Of a stretch of DNA of 64,000 nt, positions 11,231 through 24,000 are shown in pieces. Position numbers and translations under genes: made by a program. The notes beneath the pieces are model-generated. The model was not told the origin of the DNA. It did no database searches and was given only the letters and a program-made list of their open reading frames with translations. Source of the DNA: Magicicada septendecula. Its lineage: Eukaryota; Arthropoda; Insecta; Hemiptera; Cicadidae. The stretch covers positions 197,760,134 to 197,824,133 of the forward strand of contig CM068373.1 in assembly GCA_034769895.1 (NCBI GenBank), in the 5' to 3' direction. Numbering within the stretch: the stretch's first letter is position 1; each line of letters opens with the position of its first letter.

Positions 11231-11590
11231 GTACGTAACTGAAGATTGTATGCGATTGTCGTTATGGAGAGCCTTACACTCCCTCCCACTAAATAGGGAA
11301 GCCATTAGGTATAACACCGCGTAGCAAAAATTATGCTGCAGAAAGTAGTCGTTGTGTGTCTCAGTAATAATTGTGTCATAAGTTTTATTCACGGAGCGGC
11401 AGGAGCTCTAGAAACTTCTGAAGTCGTTTGTTTCTATGTTTCTCAAGGTTTCAATACCTTTTAGACCTACATGTCTTCAACTTAATATGTCGAACTACGA
11501 TAGAGGACATAAGAAGTGACCGTTACATAAACAGTTGTAGGCTACATTTGTGCAAAATATTACAGATAACGTAGGACCGTTGAAGAAAGA
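11210..11590. other. Unmatched block inside copy B pol
   Basis: About 380 bp has no counterpart in copy A, where the linker runs directly into RT. It carries no recognisable frame and no obvious terminal repeats. It is probably an inserted fragment of another sequence; its source was not recognised. Confidence 0.5.
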
Positions 11591-11599
11591 GAATGAGGA

Positions 11600-12830
11600 G
11601 GCTACGACGAATCGCTGAAAGAAGCGGTCCGAACCGAAATCAATAATATGATAAGTAGAGACATAATAGAGAGCAGCCAGTCACAATTCACCAGTCGGAT
11701 TGTGGCTATTTAAAAGAAAAACCGTAAAGTCCGACTCTGTCTGGACGCACGAGAAATTAATAAAATGATTGTGAATGATCGAACCTCGCCCGGAGAAATC
11801 GAAGAAATCCTAAAGAGATTCCACGGCACTAAATTTATTACGACATGGGACACCGTGTGCGGATATTGGCAAGTGGAGTTGTACCCACAAAGTCGTCAAT
11901 ACATGGCGTTTATCTTCGAAGGGCGCAGTTACCAATTTAAGAGGTTGCCCTTCGGTTTAGTAAATTCAGTAGCCATCTTTGTGGCCTGCATGGACCAGAT
12001 ACTCGGCCAAGAAGCGCTCCAATTTACAACGGTATACGTTGATGATCTGTTGATCACCTCAGCCAACTGGGAAGAACACTGCAACCGAGTGGAGCATGTA
12101 TTGAAGAAACTCGCCAGTAATAATGTCACATTAAAGTTAGAAAAATCCAAGCTTATCTCCAAGGAGGTTCAGTTTTTAGGATTCAATCTGAATAAGCAAG
12201 GAATATCACCATCCTCAGAAAAAGCATACGCTATACAGAGATTCCCACAACCTAAAAATCGGAAACAATTACAATCATTTTTGGGTCTGTGTAATTATTA
12301 TCGAAAATTTCAAAATAATTATTCAGAGTTAACTGCCAAGTTCCAGTACAATTGTCTGCTAAAAATAAATGGAGATGGTGTAAAGAGCAAGACGAAACTT
12401 TACAGTCAATCAAAGACAAGTTTTTAGAAGTAGTAATACTCCATCACCCAAATTTTAACCAGCCCTTTTTCTTCAACTGCGATGCTAGTAATATCAGTCT
12501 GGGAACGACCTTGCACCAAGAGGACGAAAATGGCAATCATCTCGTCATTAGTTTTGCTAGCAGGACACTAAACCAATGTGAGAAAAACTATAACGTCACA
12601 GAAAAGGAATTGCTCAGTGTAGTGTTTGCTTGCGGAAAATTCCGTACTTATATCTTGGTATATCCAGTGACCGTCCGTACAGAACATAAATCAATATCGT
12701 TCCTGAGAAGGTGTAAGTTAAGCCACGGTAGACTGACCAGGTGGATACTTGCCTTGCAAGAATATAATCTATAGTGGGAATATATTCCAGGAAGCAAGAA
12801 TGTGGTAGCCGACGTGTTGTCACGGGTGGA
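11600..12830 (+). pseudogene. Reverse transcriptase and RNase H of copy B
   Basis: RT blocks: the RDIIESS segment, LCLDAREINK, WDTVCGYWQVEL, FKRLPFGLVNS, and catalytic YVDD with LLITS (about 12,028-12,050). A thumb region (FLGFNL, FLGLCNYYRKF) follows, then RNase H with FNCDASNISLGTTL, the ASRTLNQCEKNYNVTEKELL segment and a tail resembling KSISFLRRCKLSHGRLTRWIL. Domain order is standard for Ty3/gypsy. It is broken in a few places. Minus-strand frames over it are shadows. Confidence 0.9.
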
Positions 12831-12839
12831 TTTGCAAAA

Positions 12840-14139
12840 TCAGACATTTGAGGGTGAGAAGGAAAGCATACTGAAAATTTACAATATTATCAGGGACAGG
12901 TCCGATTTGGAAAAAGTGGTACGGAACATCAGCATACACCAGCAGTCTGACCCAAAGCTAAGCAGTATTCAAAGACGTCTAGCCGATCAAGATGACACAA
13001 TAACAAAATTTTATTGTATCCATAATAATGTGTTGTTTATTAAACCATCTCTTGATGAGGAAATATGGAAGATAATAATCCCTACTAATATTGAGAAGGA
13101 AATCATCATGGACTACCATATCCGATGCGGCCACATGGGAGCCATGAAGGTGGTAAAGGCGTTGGAGGAAAATTGTCACACAAAAGATATCAATCGTAAG
13201 GAAAGGAGGTATATCAAGAATTGTTTTATTTGCCAGCTAGTAAAAACCAACAACGATAAGAAGGAGGGGGTAATGATACCTATAACCTCACAGAAGAAAT
13301 TGGAAAAGATTTTCTTAGACATATGCGGGCCATTTCCCCGTAGTGGCGGACGCCATCGATATAAATATATCATAATAATGATGGACCATTTTACTAAATT
13401 TATAAAATTATACCCTGTGAACCGAGCAACCACTTTAGAGGTTTTGGGAGTAATTACAAATCAATATCTTCCAGAGATAGGAAAACCTACGTCAATAATT
13501 ACCGATCATGGAACCCAATTTAAAGGTAAATGATGGAGAGATACTTTATTGACGCTAAGTATCGAAACCTATAAAACATCTGTTTACCACCCAAATAGTA
13601 ATCCTGCGGAGAGAGTGTTGAGAGAGGTAGTAAGGATACTTAGAACATACTGCCACCATCAACAGCAAAAATGGCAAGAATACTTATTAGCCACCGAAGA
13701 ATTCCTCAATCTAGCCCATCACCCAGCTATAGGGATTACACTGTATACTGCAATGCATGAGAAACTACCTCCCCGAGCGATACAAGAAATTATTGAATTT
13801 CCGACCCACAAGGAATATAAATTTGATCAGATAATGTTTCATAATAAATTAGCCGAGGACCAGGAAAGGGGAAATAACAAATATAAAAAAGGAATTAAAA
13901 GGGGATTAAAATAACAAATCGGAGAAAAAGTATTACTTAAGAACCGGGAACTGCCCAGTACTATGGAAGGTATTACTAAAAAATTATTACTGTTATAAAC
14001 TGGACCATATGTGATTACTAAAGTTAATCAAAATAACACTTATGAGTTGAAGGATATTAATTCACAAAAGATAAAAGGCACGTATAATCAATTGTCAATA
14101 AAAAAATATTTTGATGAAGAGGATACATACAAATTCTAA
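12840..14139 (+). pseudogene. Integrase of copy B with C-terminal GPY/F-like module
   Basis: An N-terminal HHCC zinc region (HIRCGHMGAMK, then CFICQL), a DDE catalytic core (first Asp in FLDICGPFPR; second in ITDHGTQFKG; Glu in the NPAERVLREV block), and a C-terminal GPYVITKV-NTYEL module near 14,007-14,060. Integrase joins the cDNA to chromosomal DNA. It is broken in places. Its last recognisable residues end near 14,139. Confidence 0.88.
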
Positions 14140-14755
14140 AATAAGTAAGACCATCTTACAGTTTATCTAGAAGAAAATATTTTGAATCAAATAAAATAAA
14201 CCATCTATGTTCTAAGAATAAATAAGGACATCATATGTATATGTCAAGGAAATTATTTTGAATAAAATAAGAAAAGAAAATAAATACATTTTCTCAATTC
14301 TAAAATAAGGAAGAACAATTTACAGAATATAGTTCAGAAAGACATTATTTTGGATCAAATAATAAAGAGAAAGAATGAAATAAGATATCGAAGGCTTAAA
14401 AAATAATAAGTACAACGTAGGTAAAGAAATTGAATGAACTAATTTTACACAAAAAAAAAATTTTTTTTATCAACTCTGAAGGATAAATATGACTACTCAA
14501 AACAACCATATAAATGGAATACTTATCGAGGCAAAAATGTTACAGAACTGTTAAGTGAAAGGTAAATAAAAATCCAGATATTTTATATGTTTTCAATGTT
14601 ATAAGTTGATGAAACCCCAAACCAAAAATAATATCATAGAAGAATGAATATGAGAACCAATTGACCAAAACAGATAAGGAAAAAATATTAAAACCAGACA
14701 TTATGTCACGAAAAATAACATAATTGATTAAACAACAAATGGAAAAAACTATATA
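14140..14755. other. AT-rich DNA with degenerate short repeats
   Basis: No gene. A phrase like ATTTTGAATCAAATAAAAT recurs loosely near 14,178, 14,254 and 14,346 (spacing about 75-95 bp). The copy B 3' LTR should lie here, but I could not match it to sequence before 8,021. Confidence 0.4.
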
Positions 14756-15005
14756 CATAAACATGTGCAACCAAAAAGTAAACAAGAAACAGGTTGTACA
14801 AACAACTAACCCAAAATAGCAGAATTTCAAAAAAGAAGCATGTAATGGATATTATGCAATATACCTAGTGATAAATAATATAGACCGAGCTTTAAAATGT
14901 AAATGGAACCATATGGATAGAAATATTAAATAATCTGAATAACTATGGAGTGATGATTCTAAGGATGTTTATTATTAGTCAAAATTGACTACTTTTTATA
15001 ATTTA
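14756..15005 (+). repeat. Dispersed direct repeat, copy 2
   Basis: Matches 6,968-7,219 at roughly 90%. The shared block stops at about 15,005. The following 200 bp up to element C are not shared. Confidence 0.75.
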
Positions 15006-15212
15006 TATTTTAATAACTGGATGTAGATAATTCCACCAGTTTTTTGTAATTGAGCAGAGATGATAATTCCTCTGAGCTCAAATGAGTGAAGTATGGTCAG
15101 CAAAGAATGTAGCCGAAATGTGCCACTCTGAACTGTTCCAGCTCACATGTTAGAGAATGTTAGGGAGTAAATATCTCAAGGAGGAAACACTAAATAAGAA
15201 GGGAAAAATATA

Positions 15213-16369
15213 TTGCAACTGGACTTTGTTAGTGTGTTTTACTGGTATCGCCAATTTTTGGCAACAGCGAATATTAATACTGTTCAGTTTACACACACAA
15301 AGACCAATGCAATTTTAATTAGACTTACCTTAACTGAATTTACTTTTACTTCTCTGCTACACTTATATTCTGTAGACCTGTGTGTGAGAATGTGATGGAT
15401 GGGTGTTATTTTTGAAATAATTATTTCTAACTCTTTAGTTATTATAAGAATTGTGTTTAATGTTCTTTTTTTTATTTACTTTAACTCTTTAAATGACTCT
15501 ACTTCAATTTGCTCTGTTATCTTACTTTACTAACTACATAAATTTGTTTTTTGTAGCCTATGAAATTGTTCTCTTTGTTATTCACTGTCTTTTTGAATTC
15601 AAACTTAAATGTTTAATACTCTACTTGTTACTGTAGCTTCGGCGTCTATCTCATGGGCGTTTCTGGGTTTGAATGTTCCAATTGTTCCTCTTCTTGTTCA
15701 TCCAGTCTCCATGGTATGGATATGTGTACAGCTTCCCTGATGTGGAGTGTTCTCAGCTTCCCTGGATTCTGGTGTGAACAGCCTCCTTGATGTGGATATT
15801 TCCTCAGCTCCCTGTTGTGGAATTGTACTGCCTCCCTGATGTGGAATTTTTACGTTCAGATCCTATTTTCACGCTATTGTTGATTTATTTGAACGGAGTC
15901 GCTTTCACGTTAAGTTCGAGTATTTTAGTTTTAACTTGTCGCGTGATTTTACTCACTACGCACTGCTCGGGCTAGTAATTCAAAACCGATGTTCCGTACT
16001 AGTGTTTTACTGCAACTACTCGGACTGGTTGTTTAACATAGACTTTCCGAACTAGTGTTTTAAAGCGGACTACTCGAACCGGAGGTTTAATACAGACTGA
16101 AGTGCTTTGAGCGCGTTAGCGACGTCGCCCTGTATTTGCCCGCTAGTTTAATGACACTCTACCCTTATTGGTTTATCAACTGTCACGGGTTGTTGTTCAC
16201 GCTCTGATAGGTTCTTTTTAAACTGTTTTTACATTTGAAATATTGATACACAATTACACAATTATTATTATTATCCTTTCTTAACTCTATCTAATTAATC
16301 TTATACATTGTTTCTTATTATACTAAGCAGAGCATTGCTTTATGCTCTGTATTTTCTATTTTTGCTATA
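15213..16369 (-). repeat. 3' LTR of element C
   Basis: In plus orientation it begins TTGCAACTGGACTTTGTT and ends near TTTTGCTATA; matches 34,319-35,472. Small frames inside it are not genes. A purine-rich tract follows on the internal side. Confidence 0.9.
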
Positions 16370-16381
16370 TAGTGACGTAGC

Positions 16382-16406
16382 GTGTCCTCCGCTCTCTCTC
16401 CGTTGT
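16382..16406 (-). promoter_or_regulatory. Polypurine tract of element C
   Basis: On the minus strand GGAGAGAGAGCGGAGGA lies immediately before the 3' LTR, where the plus-strand DNA primer for retrotransposon replication is expected. Confidence 0.6.
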
Positions 16407-16578
16407 CTGCCGTCAGCTGTGTGCGCGAGTGAACATTTTCTCTCGTCAGCTGTTTTGTTTTGTATGCATTTACTTTCTACCATAATTCTTTGTTTAAATT
16501 TTCACATGTTGTTTATACATACAAATCATATGACTATTTATTTACTTACTTTTATGTTTTATTAAAGTATTTTCTTAG

Positions 16579-17764
16579 TTACGACGCGTAGTATTTTCCT
16601 AGAGATTTATTTTTTCTAGTATCGGTCACCATAAACGTGTTCCTACCCACTCTCTCAGTTAGTGTGTAAGGTCCATCGTATAATTTAAAGAATTTGGTCG
16701 CAGTATTGTCCACACTTTTACCAACAGGGTTCATTTTTAATAATACGGTTTCTCCTATTTCGAATTGTTGCAATTTGTGAGCTGCATTGAATTTCTGTGT
16801 TCGCTTTGCTGCTTTGTTTTTGATGTTAACTTTTGCATCCTCGATCTTCATATGTCAAGGTTTAAGCATATTGGCAGTTGGTATTTATTTACATATTTAG
16901 ACCACACTCGGCTCGGTCGTTCTGCTGTTTCCAACTCCTTTGGTGTATATTCAGTTGTGTGATTGTAATTTTCATTTAAAGTTTTTTCTAAGAATTCTAC
17001 GTATTGTGGCCAGGTGCTATGTTTGTCCTAAATAATTTTCCTAGCTCTTTATTTATTCTTTCGTCCAGGTCTCCCTGTGGTCTCCGTATTGCTGTGAGTA
17101 TCGGCTGGATTCCATTCTGCTCTAAGGTGTTTGTCCACGCTTGATTCTGGAATTGTTTACCTTGGTCTGGCAGTATACGTTTTATATGTCCATACTGTGG
17201 GATATACTTTTTGAATATTATGTTTAACACTGCCTTGGTGGTTGGTCTGGTGACAGGGTATAGTCTTACTACCTTGGTGAATGCGTCTGTGCAAACTAGT
17301 AGGTGCCTAAGCCTTCGACTACCTCGAGGGAGCGGTCCTAAGAAATCCACACATAACATTTCGTTCTTACCGTTGATAATAATATTCTGCATTTCCACGT
17401 ACGTATGTAGGTTCGAAGATTTTGCCGTTTGACAGTTATGACACACTTTTAAAATACTTCTTACTTTTCTATACATATTATTACAAATAAAGTCTTCTCT
17501 TAACGCTAAATAACAGCGGTATGGTCCCGCATGCCCTAGACTCTCATGGCATGCCCACGTTACTTCACTTAATAGGTCGTTTGGCATTACTACTTTCCAT
17601 TCACCCTCCCAGAGTTTATACAGTATCTCGTTTTCCAGCTTATACTTTGGATCTTCTCTTTGAATGCACTTTCTTCGTAGCTCCATAACACTGTCGTCAT
17701 CTTTCTGTTCTTGGTGTATGTTTTGTAGTCGTATCTTTAATTCATTTGTCATTTCATATTTCAT
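16579..17764 (-). pseudogene. Integrase of element C
   Basis: HHCC region (SLGHAGPYRCYLALRED, then KVCHNCQTAK), DDE core (Asp in CVDFLGPLPRGSRR; Asp in ILPDQGKQFQN; and an acidic position in the region where RPQGDLDERINKEL replaces the usual xNPxERxNR signature), and a C-terminal GPY/F-type module (LYDGPYTLTERVGRNTFMV, about 16,640-16,690). It sits 3' of RNase H as usual for Ty3/gypsy and is broken in at least one place. Confidence 0.88.
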
Positions 17765-17816
17765 TGCTACTATTTTCTCTTCATTGGTGTAGCATTTATG
17801 TTCTTCTTCTTCTTCA

Positions 17817-19285
17817 TTAGATTTTATTTTCCGATGGTTTGCAGTATTTTACAGTAAATGCATATTCCTCTATTGCTAAGATCCATCTGGTCAGTCGGGC
17901 GTTTACGAGTCGACATTTTAGAATGAAAGACAATGCCTGGTTGTCTGTGTGAATTTCAAAATGGTTTCCATACAAATAGTACCTAAATTTTGTTAACGCA
18001 TTTACAATTGCTAATATTTCTTTCTCTGAAGTGAAATAATTTTTCTCTGCTTCCTTCAGTGTTCTATTTGTATAGGCAATGACGTAATGTTCTCCATTCT
18101 TTCTGCGTTGATACAATACACCTCCTATGGCAAGGTCGCTCGTATCCGTGTACAATACATACGTCCCCTCTGCTTCCGGATGATATAGCTGCATATTGTC
18201 GTTGAATAAATTCTTGACATCCTGGAACGCTTGCTGGTGTTCTGGCTTCCATTTCCATTTTACTCCTTGCCGTAATAATGTTAATAACGGGTTTATATAA
18301 TTAGAATAATTTTCTGAAAATCGTCTGTAATACCCCGTAAGACCTAAATGTGCTCGTACTCTTTTTACATTTGTAGGGACTGGAAATTCGGTAATGCTCT
18401 TTATCTTGTCTGGGTCGGTACTCACTCCTTCAGCTGATATAATATGTCCTAAAAATTTCATTGACGATTTCATAAATTCGCACTTATCTTGCTTTAATAC
18501 TAAATTTGCTTTTCTAAACTTATCAAAGATTATGTTTAAGTGTTCAATATGTTCCTTCAATGATTTTGAAATAACCAGATGTCGTCTACAAATATTACTA
18601 CAGACTGTTCTACTTTCGGTCCTAATGCTAGTTCTAAACATCTTACCATAGCTGCTAGTGTTGTTACCAATCCAAATGGTACTACTTTGAATTGATAGCA
18701 CTTGTTTCTGTACATGAAAGCGGTGTATTTTCTACTGTGTTGTTCTAGTGGAATTTGCCAGAAACTTGCTGTGAGGTCTAATTTACTCATATACTTAATC
18801 CCTTGACACTTTATAAACAATTCATCAGCGTTTGGTGCACAATCAAAATTTTTCTGCGTAATACTGTTTAAATTTCGCATGTCAAGACATAATCTAATTT
18901 CATCGTTCTTCTTTTTAACTATAACCATTGGGTTTATAAAGTTACTGTTTGAACGTTCAATAATTTGGTGTTTTAACATATTGTTTATTTCGATGTCTAC
19001 CTGATTTCGATATTTTATCGGTACTGGATATGTTCGACGCACAAATTTAATCGGTCGTTTTTATCTGGTGTTCGTACACATTTTTTATTCTTGGTCTTTC
19101 ACTGAATACATCTTGATTTTGTTGTATTAGTCGTTTTAATTCACTACTCTCGTGTGTGTTGAGTGTGTCATGTTTTGTTGCTGTTTTACAAGTTGGTGTT
19201 GCTATTTTTATTTCCGGCCTCTGAATCTTTATAGTACTTTTATTATTCTCATATTTATTTAAATTTTCATTTAGTTTGATTATAT
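17817..19285 (-). pseudogene. Linker, reverse transcriptase and RNase H of element C
   Basis: The linker (QQNQDVFSERPRIKNVYEHQ) leads into RT blocks IIERSNSNFINPMVIVKKK, LCLDMRNLN, KLDLTASFWQIPLE and FKVVPFGLVT, a catalytic FVDD motif (about 18,570), the LGHIISAEG and GLTGYYRRFSENYSNY thumb, then RNase H (LYTDTSDLAIGGVLYQ, TLKEAEKNYFTSEKEIL, HTDNQALSFIL). The upstream end of the linker is cut by the BEL insertion at 19,286/19,287; a few codons reappear at 26,949-27,015. It is broken in a few places. Confidence 0.88.
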
Positions 19286-19286
19286 A

Positions 19287-19805
19287 TGATTAGTATCCGG
19301 CCCACGTGGACCGAAAAATTGAATAAGAATGATGATCCAGCATGTGTGGACAAGAAAGTTAAGAAAGTGGGCCCAAGTGGGCTAAATGTATGCTTCTTGA
19401 GTTAAATATTCTGTCGGCTGATCTTCCATAGTAATTGAAAGGATATGAAATACATGAATTGATTCTGCAGGAAGAAAATGACGAGAAGTGGACTGTATAC
19501 GAATAATTTTAATATCTGAATTAGTTACATTACAGCTGTTAATTTGAATAAGGCTGGCTAATACTGCATGTTGCGAACTATTATGAATTTAGATAATCAT
19601 GAAGCGGGGCTAGTCGGCCATAATCGAGAATACAAGGGCCAAAGCCTACATTTAATGTCGACACTAATTGACAGCGAAGGATTCGGCGAACCGAACGCCG
19701 AGAGAGCTAGCTACGCACTGTGCAAAGTACAAAAACGCGAATATTGAGGCGAAGTATAAAGCAGATTAGCCAACCTAGAAAATAAAATCATCGCGCTACC
19801 GTACA
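19287..19805 (-). repeat. 3' LTR of BEL/Pao element
   Basis: Begins TGATTAGTATCC and ends CCGTACA in plus orientation; 519 bp, aligning without gaps to 26,430-26,948 with about six substitutions. Confidence 0.96.
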
Positions 19806-21023
19806 TAAGCTGCCCGTCAAAAATCAAAAAGATTTTTTAATACATTTTTTGATAAATTATAATACATTTACAATTTAATTTAAAGAGTACAGTTCTCACT
19901 AACAATGGTTAGCTTCAAGGCTAAGTTGAACCTTGAGTTATAAGATTAGATAACGGCAATCCGTTACTAGTTTAGAGATAAGCATGCATAAGATAAGCCT
20001 AGAGATAGGCGGTTGTACGCCAAGTTTGGCGAACAGCTGTTTCATATATGAATAAGTCTGGTTGACCAGTATTACTGACACAAGTGTGTGCAGTCTAAAA
20101 CACTATAAAACATGAAAGAAAATACATAATTATACAATGTTTAATGCATGATCGGAAGCTCATCACATGATGGACCGATCGCTGGTAGTCCTATGCAAGT
20201 CATAGACGGCTACCTTAAAGTTACTTGAGGCCCGTAGACCTGTACAGAGAGTTTATTACATGAACAAAATTGTTGTTGAACATGTTGTAGTTACATGTTC
20301 TATTGTATATTCAGCAGGGCGGCATGTATTGACCTAGACATGCTATTCCTGATGTTTCAGGAATTTACAATATAATGACACATGAACAAGCTAGATGCTG
20401 AATGCAAGCCCAGTTATGACATGTAGGTCATAATTTTAAGTAAGAATTGTGCATGCTTACTTGCAAAATGAATAAAATATAAAGTACAATATACAATGAA
20501 CCTAGGCGTGGCAGTTACATACGGCAGACGCTAACAATAGTTTTTTGCATAGACATAATTTATGCGAATACGGTAACAATAATTTGAATAATTACAAGAT
20601 AAATAATTGCAATGCCAAATAACAATACAATACTGAAATTACAGAGACAATTTAACAATTTAAAGACATTCACAGAATAGTACATATTTATCAGCAACAA
20701 TATAAAAAAATGAATGCATGATTGCTAACAGCAAGACATGCAAATGTTATGCAATAACATTTTATAAATGAGACCACCAAAAAACATGCAATATACCCCA
20801 TAACATCAAATGAAAATGTGTAAGACATAGTATGCCACACAAATTAACATACAATACAAATATCAAGATACCACCAAAACTGTGATAATTAGAAGCGTGC
20901 AATGACGCAAAATTGACAAGAAAAATATTGTGATGATTCATCACGATTGTGTTGACCAAATGGTCGTAATAAGTAGTAAGCCAATGGCTGAATAAAGTAG
21001 CATTGTGCTACGTAATCATAATG
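19806..21023 (-). other. 3' noncoding region of BEL/Pao element
   Basis: About 1.2 kb between the end of pol and the 3' LTR. No frame longer than about 65 codons and no envelope-like signal or membrane frame that I can support. A classical purine tract beside the LTR is not obvious. Confidence 0.6.
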
Positions 21024-24000
21024 TCAAATCTCGTCTCGCGCTGGCAACAGACATAATTTATGTATGGGTCTCCGCAAAACACCCGTAGGCGTGCGAATGT
21101 CCACGACACGAACCAAATTATCTGGGCCGGGAAATGTGGCGATGATCACGCCAAATTTCCAGGCTAATGGAGGCAAGTTATCCTCAATAAGCAGGACTAA
21201 GTCACCAATGGAAACATTATCTTTGGCAAACTTCCACTTGTGACGCTGCTGCAACTGGTGCAAATAATCGCGAGACCACGCCTTCCAAATGCCCTGGACA
21301 AACCTCTGAAGGAGTTGCCAACGACCAAGGCGAGAAACAGGAACGTGAGAAAGGTCCGGGTCCGGAATCGCCGTTAAGGGCGCGCAAATCAAAAAATGGC
21401 CCGGTGTGAGTGGCACCGGGTCGTTAATATCCGATGAGATAGCAAATAAAGGTCGAGAGTTCAGACATGCCTCTATCTGAGACAAAACGGTTGTGAACTC
21501 TTCGAAGTTTAGTATAGATTTGCCTACCACGCGGCGCAGATGAAATTTTAAACTCTTTATGCCGCTCTCCCAAAGGCCACCGAAATGAGGTGAGGAGGGC
21601 GGAATAAATGACCATGATATCCCCTGAGAGGATGTGAATGACTTAATCGAGGAGATGGCATCCTTATTGTGCCAAAGGTTGTAAATATCATGTAAGATGG
21701 TGCGGGCCTTCCTGAAATTTGTGCCGTTGTCGGAGTACAGTTGACTGGGTATACCCCGACGTGCCATGAAACGACGTAAAGCGGCTATAAATGCGCTGGC
21801 CGTAAGGTCGGACACCAATTCCAAGTGAATAGCCCTAGTCGCTAAGCAAACAAACAAAGATACGTATGCCTTAGTAAGAGTTCTAGACTTCTGCCCGCCA
21901 TGACGAATCATGAAGGGACCACCATAATCAACCGCGCAAAATAGAAACGGCCTTGAAGTAGTGACTCTAGGGGATGGCAGAATACCAAGTCTCTGAACCT
22001 GCTGTGTGGCACTGAACCTGATACACTTGAGACACTTACGAATAATGGAACGGATGACCAGCCGGGCATTAACAATCCACCAACGTTGACGCAGTGAATG
22101 ATGCACGAGTTGAGCACCAGCGTGAAGTAAACGAATATGTTCCCGTTCGATGATAAGGCGGGTAGTATGCGCCGATGGGGGTAATACAATAGGATGTTTC
22201 GAATCGTAGGGTAATTGGGAATGCTGAAATCGTCCGCCCACGCGTATCACTCCAGAATCGTCAAGAAACGGGTTGAGAGAAGCCAACTTGCTCCTAACGG
22301 AAACAGAAGATCCGTCCCGAAGACAATTAATTTCTGTTGCGAAATGGATCGACTGGGACTGTTTTATGAAGAAATTGAGAGACTGATGAATTTCTACAGG
22401 GGTCAAATCGCCCGAAATTCTGTCCGCAGATGAGTGCCTAATATTTCTGATGAAACGAAAAAGTAAGCGTATACACGTGTCAGCCGGTGCAACGAGGAAA
22501 AGTCCAAAGATAAGTCAACAGCCAGGGTAGACATTAGCGACCGGTTATGTATAGTTTTCTCTTCCGCGGTAACTTCAGAGGAGGACTGAGTGGCCGGTAC
22601 GAAAGATGGGAAGGAATTGAACTCCGACGATTGAGACAGACAGCTAGGACCGTGCCACCAAAGCGAGCAATCGCGCAAAACGTCAGGGAAACACCCTCTA
22701 GAAATAATGTCAGCAGGATTGCGTCGCGAATCAATGTGATGCCAGGTATATGTTTGCGTACGACGCTGAATTTCAGCAACTCGATTAGCGACGTATGTTT
22801 TCCAACGCGTAGATTGCGCATGAATCCAGTAAAGAGCAACCATGGAATCAGAATACAAATGTACACCATCGATAAACGAATAAAGAGCAGGAATAACCTT
22901 AGATACAAGTCGCGATAATAACAAGCAAGCGCAGAGCTCGATGCGAGGTAATGACACCTGGCGTAGGGGAGCCACGCGAGATTTAGAGCACAAGAGGCGA
23001 CAGGAAGCAGTGGAATCTTGATAAATGACTCGGATATATATGCAACAGCCAAACCCCTTCTCTGAAGCATCCGAAAAACCATGCAACTGAACTGAAACCG
23101 CCTCATGAATGCAACGAATGGATCGCGGGACCACTATTTTACCAATCAGAATCAATCTGTCACACAAAGAATGCCAATCCGAAAGTGACTTGCCGGAAAT
23201 CGGATCATCCCAACCAAGCTTACAAAGCCACAGTCGCTGCATGAAATGTTTATACAAAAAGACAACTGGTCCGATTAAACCAAGAGGATCATATATTCCA
23301 GCAATAATTGAAAGAATCTTCCTCTTGGATATGCTATTATCAACCGGAGATAGTTTGATATCAAACAAAAATGAATCAGCAGTGTTGTTCCAAAGAATGC
23401 CCAGGGTACGCACATTGTCCTGTTTATTTAGGGGTCGCGAAAGGTTGTGATGATTTGCGACCGCTGTGGGTTCATTTGATGCCCATTTGTGCAACGTGAA
23501 ACCATATTGACCAAGTAACGCACCTAGATCGGATTTCAGCTTGGATAGATCGGGGATAGTGTCCGAACCGGTAAGTAGATCGTCGACATAAAAATCGTTG
23601 GTTATGGCTAAAGCCGCTTGGGGAAACGAAGTCTGATTGTCTCTAGCAATTTGTAGAAGGCACCGAGTGGCCAAAAAGGAGGCGCTAGCCGTGCCGTAGG
23701 TTACCGTTCGCAGCGCGAAATGTTTAAGTGGTTCGAGGGGAGAGTCACGCCACAAAATGCGCTGATAGTGACAATCTCCTTCAGCTACGCGAATCTGACG
23801 ATACATCTTTTCGATGTCGGCAATCAGGACATACTTATGTATGCGAAAACGCAACAGAATAGAGAAGAGATCTTGCTGAACATTGGGGCCTACTAATAAT
23901 ATGTCATTTAACGAAAGGCCATTAGTAGTCTTGGACGAACCATCAAAAACAACGCGCAGCCTGGTAGTCAAGCTAGACTGTTTAAACACGGCATGGTGAG

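Larger units (their letters stand above)
8021..14139 (+). mobile_element. Ty3/gypsy-type LTR retrotransposon copy B
   Basis: Order: primer-binding site, coiled-coil gag, aspartic protease, RT, RNase H, and integrase with a C-terminal GPY/F-like module. Protease and RT are close relatives of copy A. An unrelated block at about 11,210-11,590 interrupts pol, and the element carries several other breaks, so it is a decayed fossil. The 5' ends of copies A and B face each other across 3.7-8.0 kb. No pair of LTRs was recognised, so age cannot be read from LTR divergence; it looks older than the BEL element at 19-27 kb. Confidence 0.9.

Noticed and set aside
6968-15005. Reading the 250-bp repeats as the LTRs of copy B
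   Set aside because: The sequence adjoining the primer-binding site (7,778-8,020) has no match after the pol end, and upstream flanks do not match, so they were listed as a dispersed repeat instead.
19806-21023. Envelope gene in the BEL/Pao element
   Set aside because: No frame of useful length, signal peptide or membrane segment in the 1.2 kb after pol.
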